DNA of 64,000 nt. Source: CAZYTM01 sp964649725. Its GTDB lineage: Bacteria > Desulfobacterota > Desulfuromonadia > Geobacterales > Geobacteraceae. The stretch covers positions 124,001-188,000 of the forward strand of contig CAZYTM010000005.1 of the NCBI GenBank assembly GCA_964649725.1, read 5' to 3'. A program made the position numbers and the translations under genes. Below the pieces are notes generated by a model. The model was not told the DNA's origin. It did not search any database and was given only the letters and a program-made list of their open reading frames with translations. Positions 24,835 to 34,521 of the stretch are shown in pieces; position 1 is the stretch's first letter; each line of letters starts with the position of its first letter.

Positions 24835-25664
24835 ACCTCACCCCTTAGCTGCAGATAATGCTGCAACCCCTCCCGCCACGGGAGAGGCTGAAAACCTGTA
24901 TCACGTACCAGTCTGGCGCATTCCAGGGTCGAATAGCCAGGCCGTGGCGCCGGTCGCCCCAGTTCGGCTGTGGTCAGTTTATTTACTGTCACAGCCTGAC
25001 CTGCCTCGGCAAAGATCGCCCGGGCAAATTCGTTCCATGAGCAGGAACCGCTGCTCGCCATATGATAGGTACCGCGACAGCCATTCTCCAGCAGCGCCTT
25101 GATGGCCCGGCAGAGCTCCATAGTCCAGGTAGGGGCACCGATCTGGTCGTCCACCACTGCCACCTCCCCCTTCTCTTTCGCCAGCCGCAGCATCGTCTCG
25201 ACAAAGTTCTTGCCATGCAGACCGTAAAGCCACTGGGTCCGGACCACCAGATGCTCCGGAGCAGCCAGCACATTCATCTCCCCCACCAGTTTCGACTCGC
25301 CATAGACACTTAGCGGATGTGGGGGATCCTCTTCATCATACGGGCTCCCCTTGCTGCCGTCAAATATGTAATCGCTGCTGATCTGCACCAGTGTGGCCCC
25401 TATATCTGCAGCAACCATGGCGAGAAAGGCGACCCCTTCGCCATTCACCTGCATCGCCAGCTCCTGATTCGTCTCGCAGCCATCCACATCGGTATAGGCA
25501 GCCGCATTGATCACTACCTGTGGCCGCAACGTCAACAGAACCTTGCGCACCGAGAGCGGATCGGTGATATCGATATCCGGCAGATCGATCCCACGCGCCC
25601 TCTCCCCGAAAAGCTTTAGCAGATCATGGCCAAGCATGCCATTGGCACCAACAACAAGAATCAT
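24831..25664 (-). CDS. rfbD: dTDP-4-dehydrorhamnose reductase
   Basis: This short-chain dehydrogenase performs the last step to dTDP-L-rhamnose. I take ATG 25664, seven bases after GGAG, giving 277 residues starting MILVVGANGMLGHDLL with the Rossmann glycine motif. VINAAAYTDVDGCE and YGESKLVGE, which holds the catalytic Tyr-xxx-Lys, are visible. Longer starts to 25772 would overlap rfbB and add a Trp/Leu-rich leader. It follows rfbB by 41 bases. Confidence 0.94.
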   Translation of the reverse strand: MILVVGANGMLGHDLLKLFGERARGIDLPDIDITDPLSVRKVLLTLRPQVVINAAAYTDVDGCETNQELAMQVNGEGVAFLAMVAADIGATLVQISSDYIFDGSKGSPYDEEDPPHPLSVYGESKLVGEMNVLAAPEHLVVRTQWLYGLHGKNFVETMLRLAKEKGEVAVVDDQIGAPTWTMELCRAIKALLENGCRGTYHMASSGSCSWNEFARAIFAEAGQAVTVNKLTTAELGRPAPRPGYSTLECARLVRDTGFQPLPWREGLQHYLQLRGEV

Positions 25665-25705
25665 ACTATTCTCCATCTGACAACTGCACTGGTTCCGGTA
25701 AACAT

Positions 25706-26779
25706 TCAACGACCACCATAATGCTGCTGGTAATAATCCCGGTAGGCACCAGAAGTGACCTCTGCGACCCACTGCTGATTGGCCAGATACCAGTCGATGG
25801 TCTCGGCAATCCCCTGTTCGAAAGTATATGCCGGGCTCCAGCCAAGTTCCTGCTTTATCTTGCCGGCATCGATGGCATAGCGCCGGTCATGGCCGGGACG
25901 GTCCTTGACAAAAGTGATCAGTTCCCTGTTTTCACCCTTTTCCCGCCCGAGACGCTCATCGAGCAGATCGCAGACCAGATTGACGATATCTATGTTGAAC
26001 CATTCATTATTACCACCGATATTGTAAACCTCGCCAGGTATTCCCGCCTCGAGCACCCTGGCAATAGCCCTGGAATGATCAAGCACATGCAGCCAGTCGC
26101 GGACGTTGCGACCATCTCCGTAAACCGGCAGCGGCTTTTGCACCAGGATATTGTGGATCATCAAAGGGATCAGCTTCTCCGGGAACTGATAAGGACCATA
26201 ATTATTGGAGCAGCGGGTAGTCAGCACCGGCAATCCGTAGGTCTCGTGATAGGCCCTGACCAGCAGGTCGGCACCCGCCTTGCTGGCAGAATAGGGGGAA
26301 TTTGCTGCCAGCGGGGTCGCTTCGGTAAAATAGCCGGTCGTCCCGAGCGTGCCATAGACCTCGTCGGTAGATACCTGGAGAAAACGGAACTGCTGCACCT
26401 TCTGTCCGGCCCAGTGCTTGCGGCACTCCTCCAGCAGAACCTGGGTGCCAAGAACATTGGTCCGGACGAATATCTCCGGGCCGCTGATGGAGCGGTCGAC
26501 ATGGGATTCGGCGGCAAAATGGAGCACCGCCTCGATCTGTTCCTCGGCCAACAGCTTTGCCACCAGCCCGGCATCGCCGATGTCCCCCCGGACAAAACGG
26601 TAATCAGGGTGCTTTTCCACCCCGGTCAGGTTCTCCAGATTGCCGGCATAGGTGAGCAGGTCGAGATTGACCAGCCGGCAAGCGGATGAGGCAGAGAGAA
26701 AATGGTTGATAAAATTGGCACCGATGAAACCGGCACCACCGGTCACCAGGACAGCTCGTGGCGAAAAACTGGTTGACAC
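25706..26779 (-). CDS. rfbB: dTDP-glucose 4,6-dehydratase
   Basis: The enzyme converts dTDP-glucose to the 4-keto-6-deoxy sugar. The 357-residue protein has the NAD loop TGGAGFIGANF near 13-23, HFAAESHVDRSI, the STDEVYG segment with the catalytic Asp-Glu, and YSASKAGADLLV with Tyr-xxx-Lys. TRCSNNYGPYQFPEKLIP is a family hallmark. Length is normal. With rfbD next to it and rfbA/rfbC-like near 6-7 kb, the full dTDP-rhamnose route is present in two separate clusters. Confidence 0.96.
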   Translation of the reverse strand: MSTSFSPRAVLVTGGAGFIGANFINHFLSASSACRLVNLDLLTYAGNLENLTGVEKHPDYRFVRGDIGDAGLVAKLLAEEQIEAVLHFAAESHVDRSISGPEIFVRTNVLGTQVLLEECRKHWAGQKVQQFRFLQVSTDEVYGTLGTTGYFTEATPLAANSPYSASKAGADLLVRAYHETYGLPVLTTRCSNNYGPYQFPEKLIPLMIHNILVQKPLPVYGDGRNVRDWLHVLDHSRAIARVLEAGIPGEVYNIGGNNEWFNIDIVNLVCDLLDERLGREKGENRELITFVKDRPGHDRRYAIDAGKIKQELGWSPAYTFEQGIAETIDWYLANQQWVAEVTSGAYRDYYQQHYGGR

Positions 26780-26867
26780 TTACTCCTCCTGCAACTCCAT
26801 TTGATATTCTTTTACAGACCCACTGATCCTTACCGGTGTGTATAGCTGGTGGCGGCTGAAAAGATGC

Positions 26868-28916
26868 TCAGAACGCTTTTACCTGGCCAAGCGAGCCTAT
26901 CCCGGAGAGACTGAAACTGACCAGAAATTCCCGGTTGTCCGGCCGGTCACGATAGGAGAAGACCATACTCCAGCACTGATGGCGATATTCGAGCGCATAG
27001 TACGATTCGAGAAAACTCTCCTTGTCCAGAGAATAGCGGCCAGTGTACTGGAAAATGAGCGGTTTGACAAGGGCGAGCGCCATTTTCCCCTCCAGGTAAT
27101 CGAGCTCTCCCCTGGCGTAGCGATAGGTAACACCGGTCATGGTCCCGCGGCTGTCGGTCAGCTCCAGACCGAGGCCGGCAGTCGAAACACGGCCCGTTTC
27201 GGTACCGTAGTGGCTATCGACAAGCAGTGCTCCCTGCGGCAGCGGCGACAGCTTTGCTTCGATGCGCAGGTCGGTCAAGCGGCGCCCTTCATCAACCAGG
27301 GTGAGCAGGTCACGACGACCGCCATCGAGCTGGTAACCCTGACTTAACCGTATCTGCGCCAGTTCACGATAGGTCGGGGTACCATCGGCAGAGGCATAAC
27401 GACCGGTCAGGTAATTGCTCAGCGACCAGCCAAGGAGTTTCTGCCCGACAGGGCGGTCGTCATAGTCGAAATTGGGGAGCTGCCGCTGCTCCTTGGTCTC
27501 GATGAAACTGTAGAAAAACTCCGGCATCATGGTATGACGGAGTCGCTGCAGGGGGCCCTGGTCAAAACCGTAGACCCTGTTGAAAGAGGACGTAAGCGCT
27601 GCACCCCCCTCAAGCAGCCCGATATCGCCAGCACCATCGCCACTGCCGCTGTCGCTGGCACTGTAGAACCGCTGCCGATACCCCCCCCAGCCGGTCAGAC
27701 TCCCTCCCGGTAAAGGGAGATTGCTGCTCAGGGTTGGCCGGATTACTATCCGCCCCCCCTCCTGACCGCTATCCCGCTGGAAGTTGGTGTAACCCGCATC
27801 GACTGTAGCATAAAGCGGTAGTCGCCAGAGCCGCTGCTGCAGATGAGTCAGAGTTAGTTGCGGCAGCTTCTGCAGGGTCGTGCCGTTGTCCGGCACCTCC
27901 AGATCGGTGATGTAACGGAGTTCGCCGACCAGGGCGGTCCGCTCCCCGGCAACTGTTGCAGAGAGTGATGAATCGAGCAGCTGGCGGTTGTAATCACCGC
28001 TAGCCTCGCCAAAGTCGCGGTAAAAGGCGCGGTCTGTGGCAAGACTGATGTCCGATTTGAACGTAAACGGCTGGCGGTTCTCCTGCTGCTGAGCCACCAG
28101 GATCGCCCGCCCCTCTTCGCGGATATTATCGTAAATGCTATAGCCCCGCAATGAACCGCGGCTCTCCTGGCGTCCCAGGTAGCGATAATCAATCCCCCCG
28201 CCGACGCCGCGCCGACTCTGCAGGTCGAGATCAACAGTCGCCTCCTGGCTTGGTGAGATAGCCCAGTAGTAAGGGATGTCGATGAAGAACCCTTTTTTGG
28301 TAGAGCTGCCCAGACGGGGGAAGAGGAAACCGGACTGCCGCTCGCGCCGCACGGGAAAGATCATGTAGGGGGTATAGAAGACCGGCAGGTCGGCCAGATA
28401 GAAGAGAGCATGGCGACCCCTGGCAAACTCCTCAAGAGTCACTTCAAGATTGCTGGCAGTGAACTTCCAGCTCGGCTTCTCCCCGTCGCAGGTGGTGAAT
28501 GACCCCCGCTCCAGCAGGTAGTCTGCCTCCCCGGTCTTGGCGATCCGCTCCCCCTTGACATGGAAGTTGCTGCTCTTGATAAAGAGTTCTCCCTTTAGCG
28601 CCTCCCCCCTGTTGCCTGCAATATCGATACTGAGCCGTTCTGCAGTGAGGATATCGTCGCCACGGAGCATTTTCACCCCACCCTCGGCCGTGGCCAGCCC
28701 CATCTGCTCGGCAAATGTGGCCCTATCTGCCAGGAGGGTGGTACCGTTCCAGAGCAGCTCCACGTTCCCTTCCGCCTGATAGGTCGAACTTTTCCGGTCA
28801 TAGGCAAGCGAATCGGCCTGCAGCTTGGCATTACCGACTGGCTGAGAAGCGGTGGCCCCGAGCTTGGGCAGGAGAAGCATCATGCAACAGACTATGGCTA
28901 TGGCAATACGGTTCAT
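26868..28916 (-). CDS. lptD: LPS-assembly outer membrane protein LptD
   Basis: LptD is the outer membrane barrel that inserts LPS into the outer leaflet. The 682-residue protein has a signal peptide (about residues 1-22), an N-terminal OstA/LptA-like beta-taco domain (LQADSLAYDRKSSTYQAEGNVELLWNG region, about 33-145), and the LptD C-terminal barrel starting with LPVFYTPYMIFPVRRERQSGFL. It is about 100 residues shorter than the E. coli protein but normal for this group. It starts eight bases after folC and leads into the rfbB-rfbD sugar genes, all serving LPS. Confidence 0.9.
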   Translation of the reverse strand: MNRIAIAIVCCMMLLLPKLGATASQPVGNAKLQADSLAYDRKSSTYQAEGNVELLWNGTTLLADRATFAEQMGLATAEGGVKMLRGDDILTAERLSIDIAGNRGEALKGELFIKSSNFHVKGERIAKTGEADYLLERGSFTTCDGEKPSWKFTASNLEVTLEEFARGRHALFYLADLPVFYTPYMIFPVRRERQSGFLFPRLGSSTKKGFFIDIPYYWAISPSQEATVDLDLQSRRGVGGGIDYRYLGRQESRGSLRGYSIYDNIREEGRAILVAQQQENRQPFTFKSDISLATDRAFYRDFGEASGDYNRQLLDSSLSATVAGERTALVGELRYITDLEVPDNGTTLQKLPQLTLTHLQQRLWRLPLYATVDAGYTNFQRDSGQEGGRIVIRPTLSSNLPLPGGSLTGWGGYRQRFYSASDSGSGDGAGDIGLLEGGAALTSSFNRVYGFDQGPLQRLRHTMMPEFFYSFIETKEQRQLPNFDYDDRPVGQKLLGWSLSNYLTGRYASADGTPTYRELAQIRLSQGYQLDGGRRDLLTLVDEGRRLTDLRIEAKLSPLPQGALLVDSHYGTETGRVSTAGLGLELTDSRGTMTGVTYRYARGELDYLEGKMALALVKPLIFQYTGRYSLDKESFLESYYALEYRHQCWSMVFSYRDRPDNREFLVSFSLSGIGSLGQVKAF

Positions 28917-28924
28917 TTGGTCAG

Positions 28925-30199
28925 CTAGCCCCGAAAAGGTTCGAAATGGCGTTCAAGCAGCTCTGCACGAGCTTCGCCGACGGTAAAGAGCGAGCCGGTC
29001 ACCAGTATCAGGTCACCAGTCCTTGCAGCAGCAGCAGCCTCTGCCAGGCCGTTTGCAACCGAACCGGCAGCGATACAGGAGACTCCCCTGCGCTGGCAGA
29101 AGAGAACGAGCTCATTTACGGGCAGGGCCCGTTGCAGGGCTGGCGCCACGGCATAGACCTGTTCCGCCTGGGACAGCAAAGGTCCGGCTATTGCGTCCAG
29201 ATCCTTATCTCCCATCAGACCTAGCACCAGTAGTAACCGCTGCCGTGGCAGACCTTGCAGTGCGGTAACCAGCGCAGCTGTACCGGCAGCATTATGGGCA
29301 CCGTCCAGGAGGAAGCGCGGTCCATTACCGAGGAATTCCAGTCGTCCGGGCCAGAACGTATTGGCAATACCGTTTTGCATCGCCTTGATAGTAACCGGAT
29401 AGCCAAGATCATGCAGCAGTTCGGCCGCAGCCAGGGCTGAGGCAGCATTCTCCCCCTGATGGCAGCCTATCATTGACGGCTGCAGGGCGACCAACTGCTG
29501 TTGTATTCCATGGTAACTGAATTTCTCATCTTGCCAGGAGAGAGAAAATTCTTGGCCAAAACGATATCTTGCAGCACCCAGTTCTGCTGCACGGGCGATT
29601 AATACCCTGCTCGCTTCGGCCGACTGCGCCGAGATGACCACCGGACGTCCTGGCTTGATGATCCCCCCCTTGTCGGCAGCAATGGCAGTTATGCTATCCC
29701 CCAGATATTCGCAGTGGTCAAGACTGATCGGCGTGACAATTGCCAGCATCCCGTCCACCACGTTGCTGGCATCGTTACGCCCACCCATCCCTGCCTCCAG
29801 GATGGCAATATCTACCCCTTGTTCAGCAAAGTGGAGAATCGCCATGGCTGTGACGATCTCGAAGAAGGTCGTCCCTGCCGGAGCGGCCTGAATGACCCTG
29901 GCGGCCAGGCAGGTCACCTCTTCCTCACTTATCTGGACACCGTTGATCTGGATCCGCTCGGTAAAGCTTATCAAGTGCGGCGAGGTGAAGAGGCCGACCC
30001 TGTAACCCACTTGTGCCAGGATACTTGCCAGAAAAGCGGCAGTTGATCCCTTGCCGTTGGTACCGACGATCTGCACCGCTTTAAGCCCCTCTTGCGGGTT
30101 GCCAAGTTCCCCCAGGGCAGCTGATATCCTCTCCAGGCCAGGTTTGATACCGAAACGGCCAAGGCCGTAAATGTAGCTTAGTGTCTCCTGATAGGTCAT
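28925..30199 (-). CDS. folC: Folylpolyglutamate synthase / dihydrofolate synthase
   Basis: This Mur-ligase-family enzyme adds glutamate to dihydropteroate and folates. The 424-residue protein has the ATP loop GTNGKGST near residues 47-54, SPHLISFTERIQING, a metal/folate region FFEIVTAMAILHF, and DGAHNAAGTAAL in the C-terminal domain. It lies downstream of accD in the common trpA-accD-folC order, separated by a probable terminator, and is followed eight bases later by lptD. Confidence 0.95.
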   Translation of the reverse strand: MTYQETLSYIYGLGRFGIKPGLERISAALGELGNPQEGLKAVQIVGTNGKGSTAAFLASILAQVGYRVGLFTSPHLISFTERIQINGVQISEEEVTCLAARVIQAAPAGTTFFEIVTAMAILHFAEQGVDIAILEAGMGGRNDASNVVDGMLAIVTPISLDHCEYLGDSITAIAADKGGIIKPGRPVVISAQSAEASRVLIARAAELGAARYRFGQEFSLSWQDEKFSYHGIQQQLVALQPSMIGCHQGENAASALAAAELLHDLGYPVTIKAMQNGIANTFWPGRLEFLGNGPRFLLDGAHNAAGTAALVTALQGLPRQRLLLVLGLMGDKDLDAIAGPLLSQAEQVYAVAPALQRALPVNELVLFCQRRGVSCIAAGSVANGLAEAAAAARTGDLILVTGSLFTVGEARAELLERHFEPFRG

Positions 30200-30282
30200 G
30201 ACAGGGGCGATTATAGGGAATAGGAGGGTAAAAGTCTACTGCTTTACAGGTTTGCCTGCTGGTGTAATAATCCTGCAGTCAG

Positions 30283-30323
30283 AAAAAAACCCCTGCCGCG
30301 CCGGAGAGGCAGCTGACAGGGGG
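30283..30323 (-). terminator. Probable terminator between accD and folC
   Basis: On the minus strand the arms CCCCTG/CAGGGG close an imperfect GC-rich hairpin that is followed directly by seven T residues (A-run at 30283-30289 on the plus strand). The internal part of the stem is irregular, so strength is hard to judge. Confidence 0.6.
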
Positions 30324-30348
30324 AATAAAACAGTGGTTAAACGATATC

Positions 30349-31197
30349 TTACGGACGGTAAAACATCTTCAGTATCTGTGCCAGTTTAGGCTTCATCTCC
30401 TGGCGCTGGACAATCAGATCGACCATGCCGTGATCCAGCAGATATTCGGCCCGCTGGAACCCTTCCGGCAGTTTCTGCCTGATTGTCTGTTCAATTACGC
30501 GGGGTCCGGCAAATCCGATCAGCGCCTTTGGCTCGGCCATGTTGATGTCGCCCAGCATGGCAAAACTGGCAGTTACGCCACCGGTGGTCGGGTCGGTGAG
30601 GATAGAGACATAAGGGAGTCCCAGCTCACGAAGACGGGCAAGAGCAGCCGATGTCTTGGCCATCTGCATCAATGACAGGATACTCTCCTGCATCCGCGCG
30701 CCGCCAGAGACCGAAACGATTACTACCGGCTTCTTCGCCTCAATAGCCCGCTCGATGGAACGGGTGATCTTTTCGCCGACCACGCTCCCCATACTCCCCC
30801 CCAGGAAGGAGAAATCAAAGACCGATATCTCCACCGGCACCCCGTCGACCAGACCGGAACCACAGATCACCGCATCCTTGGACCCCCCTTTGGCAACTGT
30901 GGAGTTGATCCGGTCTTGATAGCTCTTGGAGTCCTTGAACTGCAAAAAATCGATGGAGATCATACCGGCATCAAATTCGGTAAAGCTCCCTTCGTCAAGG
31001 AGCAGATCAAGCCGCTGTCGGGCCGAGATCCGGTAGTGATGCTGGCACTTTGGGCAGACATTCAGGTTCTTCTCCAGATCCTTGCTGTAAAGTGTCTCAC
31101 CACAGCTCGTACATTTGGTCCAGAGCCCCTCCGGGACCCGCCCCTTTTTCATCTCCGACTGCGCTAACGGCGCCTTGTCGCGCTTGAACCAGCTCAT
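30349..31197 (-). CDS. accD: Acetyl-CoA carboxylase carboxyltransferase subunit beta
   Basis: AccD, with AccA, transfers CO2 from biotin to acetyl-CoA to start fatty acid synthesis. The 282-residue protein has its N-terminal zinc ribbon (C29, C32, C48, C51) and a crotonase-fold body with GGARMQESILSLMQMAKTSAAL and SVLTDPTTGGVTASFAMLGD-like segments (here VSILTDPTTGGV). Length is normal. It lies 86 bases after trpA. Confidence 0.96.
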   Translation of the reverse strand: MSWFKRDKAPLAQSEMKKGRVPEGLWTKCTSCGETLYSKDLEKNLNVCPKCQHHYRISARQRLDLLLDEGSFTEFDAGMISIDFLQFKDSKSYQDRINSTVAKGGSKDAVICGSGLVDGVPVEISVFDFSFLGGSMGSVVGEKITRSIERAIEAKKPVVIVSVSGGARMQESILSLMQMAKTSAALARLRELGLPYVSILTDPTTGGVTASFAMLGDINMAEPKALIGFAGPRVIEQTIRQKLPEGFQRAEYLLDHGMVDLIVQRQEMKPKLAQILKMFYRP

Positions 31198-31283
31198 AGA
31201 CCTTCCTTACGGGGACAAACCCAGTTAGTTTTAGTTACAGTAAAAATAGTTGGTAACATATTAGTAATGTTGCTGTCAACCAT

Positions 31284-32084
31284 TTACCGTGCGCTGCTGA
31301 TTGCACCCTTCAAAGCGGCCACCAGAGCAGTCAATGCATTCTCCAACGCCACACCCTGGTGCTGTTCGAACAGTTTCACCAGAGCGCTCCCCACCACCAC
31401 ACCATCGGCCAGCGTTGCCACCTGGGCTGCCTGTTCCGGGGTGGAAATACCGAAACCGACCGCCACCGGCAGTTTAGTAGCATTTCGGATAGCCGTTACA
31501 GCAGGGGCGACTGAAGCTGCCACACTCTCACGGGCACCGGTAACTCCGGTCACCGAGACATAGTAGATGAAGCCGCTGCCGATGCCAGCCACCCTGGCGA
31601 TCCGCCCGGCCCCCGAAGTGGGGGCCAGCAGGAAGATTACATCAAGGCCGACAGCCCGCGCCTGCACATGAAAGACGGAAGATTCTTCCGGCGGCATGTC
31701 GACCAGGAGCACTGCATCAACACCGTGTGCGACCGCATCGGCAGCAAAACGGTCGAGGCCGTAAGCGATTAGCGGGTTGCAATAGCCCATCAGAAGGATC
31801 GGCACCTCACATTGCCGGCGAACCGATTTTACCATGGCTAAAATGTCCGCCAGGGTTGTACCGCTCGCCAGAGCCCGTTCAGATGCCTTCTGGATAGTCG
31901 GCCCGTCGGCCATCGGGTCAGAGAAGGGGACCCCAAGTTCGATAATGTCGGCACCGGCAGCGGCAAGCTGCGGGATCAGGCGGGCGGTAGTTGTCAGGTC
32001 AGGGTCACCGGCAGTGATAAAGGTGATGAGGGCCTTTTCCCCTCTATTGGCAAGGTCGGTAAAGACGGTGCTGATTCTACTCAT
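31284..32084 (-). CDS. trpA: Tryptophan synthase alpha subunit
   Basis: TrpA splits indole-3-glycerol phosphate and channels indole to TrpB. From ATG 32084 (GAAAGG upstream) it has 266 residues, and the catalytic E49 and D60 fall in IELGVPFSDPMADGP exactly as in E. coli. FLLAPTSG and GFGISTPEQA contribute the phosphate site. A longer start at 32102 would overlap the upstream chemoreceptor gene. The rest of the trp operon lies more than 8 kb upstream (40699-47978), so trpA must be expressed from a different promoter. Confidence 0.96.
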   Translation of the reverse strand: MSRISTVFTDLANRGEKALITFITAGDPDLTTTARLIPQLAAAGADIIELGVPFSDPMADGPTIQKASERALASGTTLADILAMVKSVRRQCEVPILLMGYCNPLIAYGLDRFAADAVAHGVDAVLLVDMPPEESSVFHVQARAVGLDVIFLLAPTSGAGRIARVAGIGSGFIYYVSVTGVTGARESVAASVAPAVTAIRNATKLPVAVGFGISTPEQAAQVATLADGVVVGSALVKLFEQHQGVALENALTALVAALKGAISSAR

Positions 32085-32098
32085 GTAAACCTTTCGGG

Positions 32099-34339
32099 TC
32101 AATTACTGGCAGCTTCCTGCTCATCTTTCTCGTCAAGAATCTTGAAAGCATTGGTCTCTCTCTGCAGCAGTTCGATCTGGCGGAAAAGATTGGATACCGA
32201 ATCATTCATAACCCGGGTCGCTTCCACATTAATGTTGGTCGACTGCTGGATATTCTCCACCGACTCCACCACCTGATCACTGCCACGGCGCTGTTCGTCG
32301 CATGCCCGCTTGATCTGCTGAATCATGCCGGTGATATTCTCGGTCGAGTTGGAGATGAAGTTCCCCACCTTGCTCTGCTCTCTGGTGGAGCCGCGCACCT
32401 GGGCAGTAAGCGACTTCATCCGCTCCACCGCAGACATGATAAGTTCGGTCCCCTGCCCCTGTTCCCGGGTCGCCTTGGCGATCTGCTCCACCATCTCCGA
32501 TACCTGCTCCATGGCGATCCGGATCATCTGGCTCCCCTTGGCCTGTTCCACTGTTGCCTGGGCTATCTCACCAACCTGCACAGTCGCCTGCTGCACACCG
32601 CTGACTATCTTGGTCAGCGCCTCGCCGGAACGCTTCGACAGCACTTCGCCGTCGCTGATGCTTTTTTCTGCCTGGCTGATAGCTTCTACGGCGCGACGGG
32701 TCTCGTCCTGCACCCCTTTGATAACCAGCGAAATCTCCCGGGTCGAGCTGCTGGTCCGTTCGGCTAACTCCTTGATCTCGTCTGCCACCACGGCAAACCC
32801 CTTCCCATGTTCACCAGCCTGGGCTGCTATTATGGCGGCATTTAGTGCGAGCAGGTTGGTCTGTTCGGCCACCTCGTCGATTACCGAAAGGATGTCGCCG
32901 ATATCTTCGGCCTTGGTAGAGAGGGTATCGATTACCTCAGAAGTGATGCTGGAGGAGCGCTTGATCTCTTTGATACCGGCAATAGTAGCTTCAACTGCTG
33001 CCCGGCCGGTCTCGGCGTCGCTGCGCACTGCTTCGGAGATGGAAGCAGTCTGCACTGCATACTGCTCCACCTGTTTGATAGAGCTGTCCATCTCCATGAC
33101 CGAGGTGGCGGTTGTGTTGGCAGCCTCCATAAGGCTCACTACGCCGCCGCCTATCTGCTTGATCGAGACCGCCATCTCGACGATGGAGGAGCTGACCTCT
33201 TCTACAGCCTGGGATAGGGTCTCCACATTCAGAGCCACCTCTTCGATGCTGGCTGCCATCTGCAGGATCGAGGATGAGCTCTCGGCAGCAGAGAGGGAGA
33301 GACTGTCGACACCCTGCGCCACCTCCTTGATGGAGGTATTGATCTCGCTCATCGCCGACGATGTGCTGCTCACCTCTTCAGCCTGTACCTGGGCTGCATT
33401 GACAACATTCCTGGCGGCATCGGAGATATTATCAGATATCCGGGTCAGTTCGGCCGACGACCTGGTCACCTTGCCGATCATCACCGCCAGCTTGTCCACC
33501 ATCTGATTGAAATCATCGCATAACTTGCCAATTTCGTCATTTGAATCGAGTTCCAGTTTCGTGCTCAGATCACCCTCGGCACTCTTATCGATGACGACCG
33601 CCATCCGCTCGATCCGTCTGATGATATTGCGGGCAGTCAGCAGGCCGAGCAGCGCGGCGAGAAGAATGGCGATCAGCACCACCACTATGAAGGTGACTCC
33701 GGAACCCTTCTGGATGGAACGGATATCTTCGGTCGCCTTGGTCATCTGGCTCGTCACCTCGACCAGCAGGTCATCGATGTCCCCTTTGGCCTTCTCGTTC
33801 GCCTCCAACAGCTTCACCTCTGCCAGTTCGTTCAACTTGGCATCAAAGAGGGCATCCTTGGCTGCCTGGTTGACCACCCCTGGCGTCACCTGCTGCAGCA
33901 ACAACTCCTTATGGCTGATCATCTCCTCGGCAATGGTTTCAAAGGCGTTCCAGTTCTCCAGGGCGGCCTTGACCCGCTTTTCGATGACACTACCGGCTAC
34001 AGCAGGTTTGATCCCCATCTTGGGGTTCCCCTTGAGGAGCATGTTGGCCTGCCCCTTGAACTGATCAGCCTTCATCAGGTAATCTTCGGTGAACTCCTCG
34101 AATTTATCCTTTTCGGTCCGCACCATGGCAGCCTGCATCAGGTGAAGGTAACAGGTCTTCTGCGTCGCCCCCATGAGCTGCACCTGTTTCTGCTGGTTCG
34201 CCAGATTTTGCAGCATATCCTGGATACGGTTGCCGACCCGCTTCATGCTCAAGGCACCATAAGCACCGGTGATACCGACAATTAATGCCATGATCATGAA
34301 TGCACCGATCAGTCTCTGGCCCAGTTTGAGGTTTTTCAT
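32099..34339 (-). CDS. Transmembrane methyl-accepting chemotaxis protein
   Basis: The 746-residue chemoreceptor has a first membrane helix at about 11-30, a periplasmic helical sensor domain of roughly 180 residues (about 31-213), a second helix at about 214-236 and a HAMP domain at about 237-290. A long signalling coiled coil follows, with the conserved tip EQTNLLALNAAIIAAQAGEHGKGFAVVADEIKELAERT split around its usual place. It has no C-terminal CheR-binding pentapeptide. It follows a PstS-like binding protein and cytochrome genes, and its end nearly touches trpA. The ligand cannot be read from sequence. Confidence 0.93.
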   Translation of the reverse strand: MKNLKLGQRLIGAFMIMALIVGITGAYGALSMKRVGNRIQDMLQNLANQQKQVQLMGATQKTCYLHLMQAAMVRTEKDKFEEFTEDYLMKADQFKGQANMLLKGNPKMGIKPAVAGSVIEKRVKAALENWNAFETIAEEMISHKELLLQQVTPGVVNQAAKDALFDAKLNELAEVKLLEANEKAKGDIDDLLVEVTSQMTKATEDIRSIQKGSGVTFIVVVLIAILLAALLGLLTARNIIRRIERMAVVIDKSAEGDLSTKLELDSNDEIGKLCDDFNQMVDKLAVMIGKVTRSSAELTRISDNISDAARNVVNAAQVQAEEVSSTSSAMSEINTSIKEVAQGVDSLSLSAAESSSSILQMAASIEEVALNVETLSQAVEEVSSSIVEMAVSIKQIGGGVVSLMEAANTTATSVMEMDSSIKQVEQYAVQTASISEAVRSDAETGRAAVEATIAGIKEIKRSSSITSEVIDTLSTKAEDIGDILSVIDEVAEQTNLLALNAAIIAAQAGEHGKGFAVVADEIKELAERTSSSTREISLVIKGVQDETRRAVEAISQAEKSISDGEVLSKRSGEALTKIVSGVQQATVQVGEIAQATVEQAKGSQMIRIAMEQVSEMVEQIAKATREQGQGTELIMSAVERMKSLTAQVRGSTREQSKVGNFISNSTENITGMIQQIKRACDEQRRGSDQVVESVENIQQSTNINVEATRVMNDSVSNLFRQIELLQRETNAFKILDEKDEQEAASN

Positions 34340-34521
34340 AACCCTTCCTTTTGCGCCGGTCTGCCGTTACCAGCACTTTATCGACAGTAAATCTGCTTGT
34401 ATAGCTAACAAACAAGCCATTTAAGCACAACGGCTGAAATGGCTTGCCCGGATAACTGCTCCAGCCGCTGGCCAGAAGCTGTCCCCATGACCCTTGGCAA
34501 ATAGCCACGCCAAGCGGTTTG

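Noticed and set aside
32325..33506. 393-codon Ser/Thr-rich frame on the plus strand
   Set aside because: It is the reverse complement of the chemoreceptor coiled coil; the repeat-like composition comes from the heptads on the other strand.
34378..34385. Sigma-28 promoter for the chemoreceptor at 32099-34339
   Set aside because: The -10 GTCGATAA is good, but the -35 position reads CTAT instead of TAAA; too weak to list as a feature.
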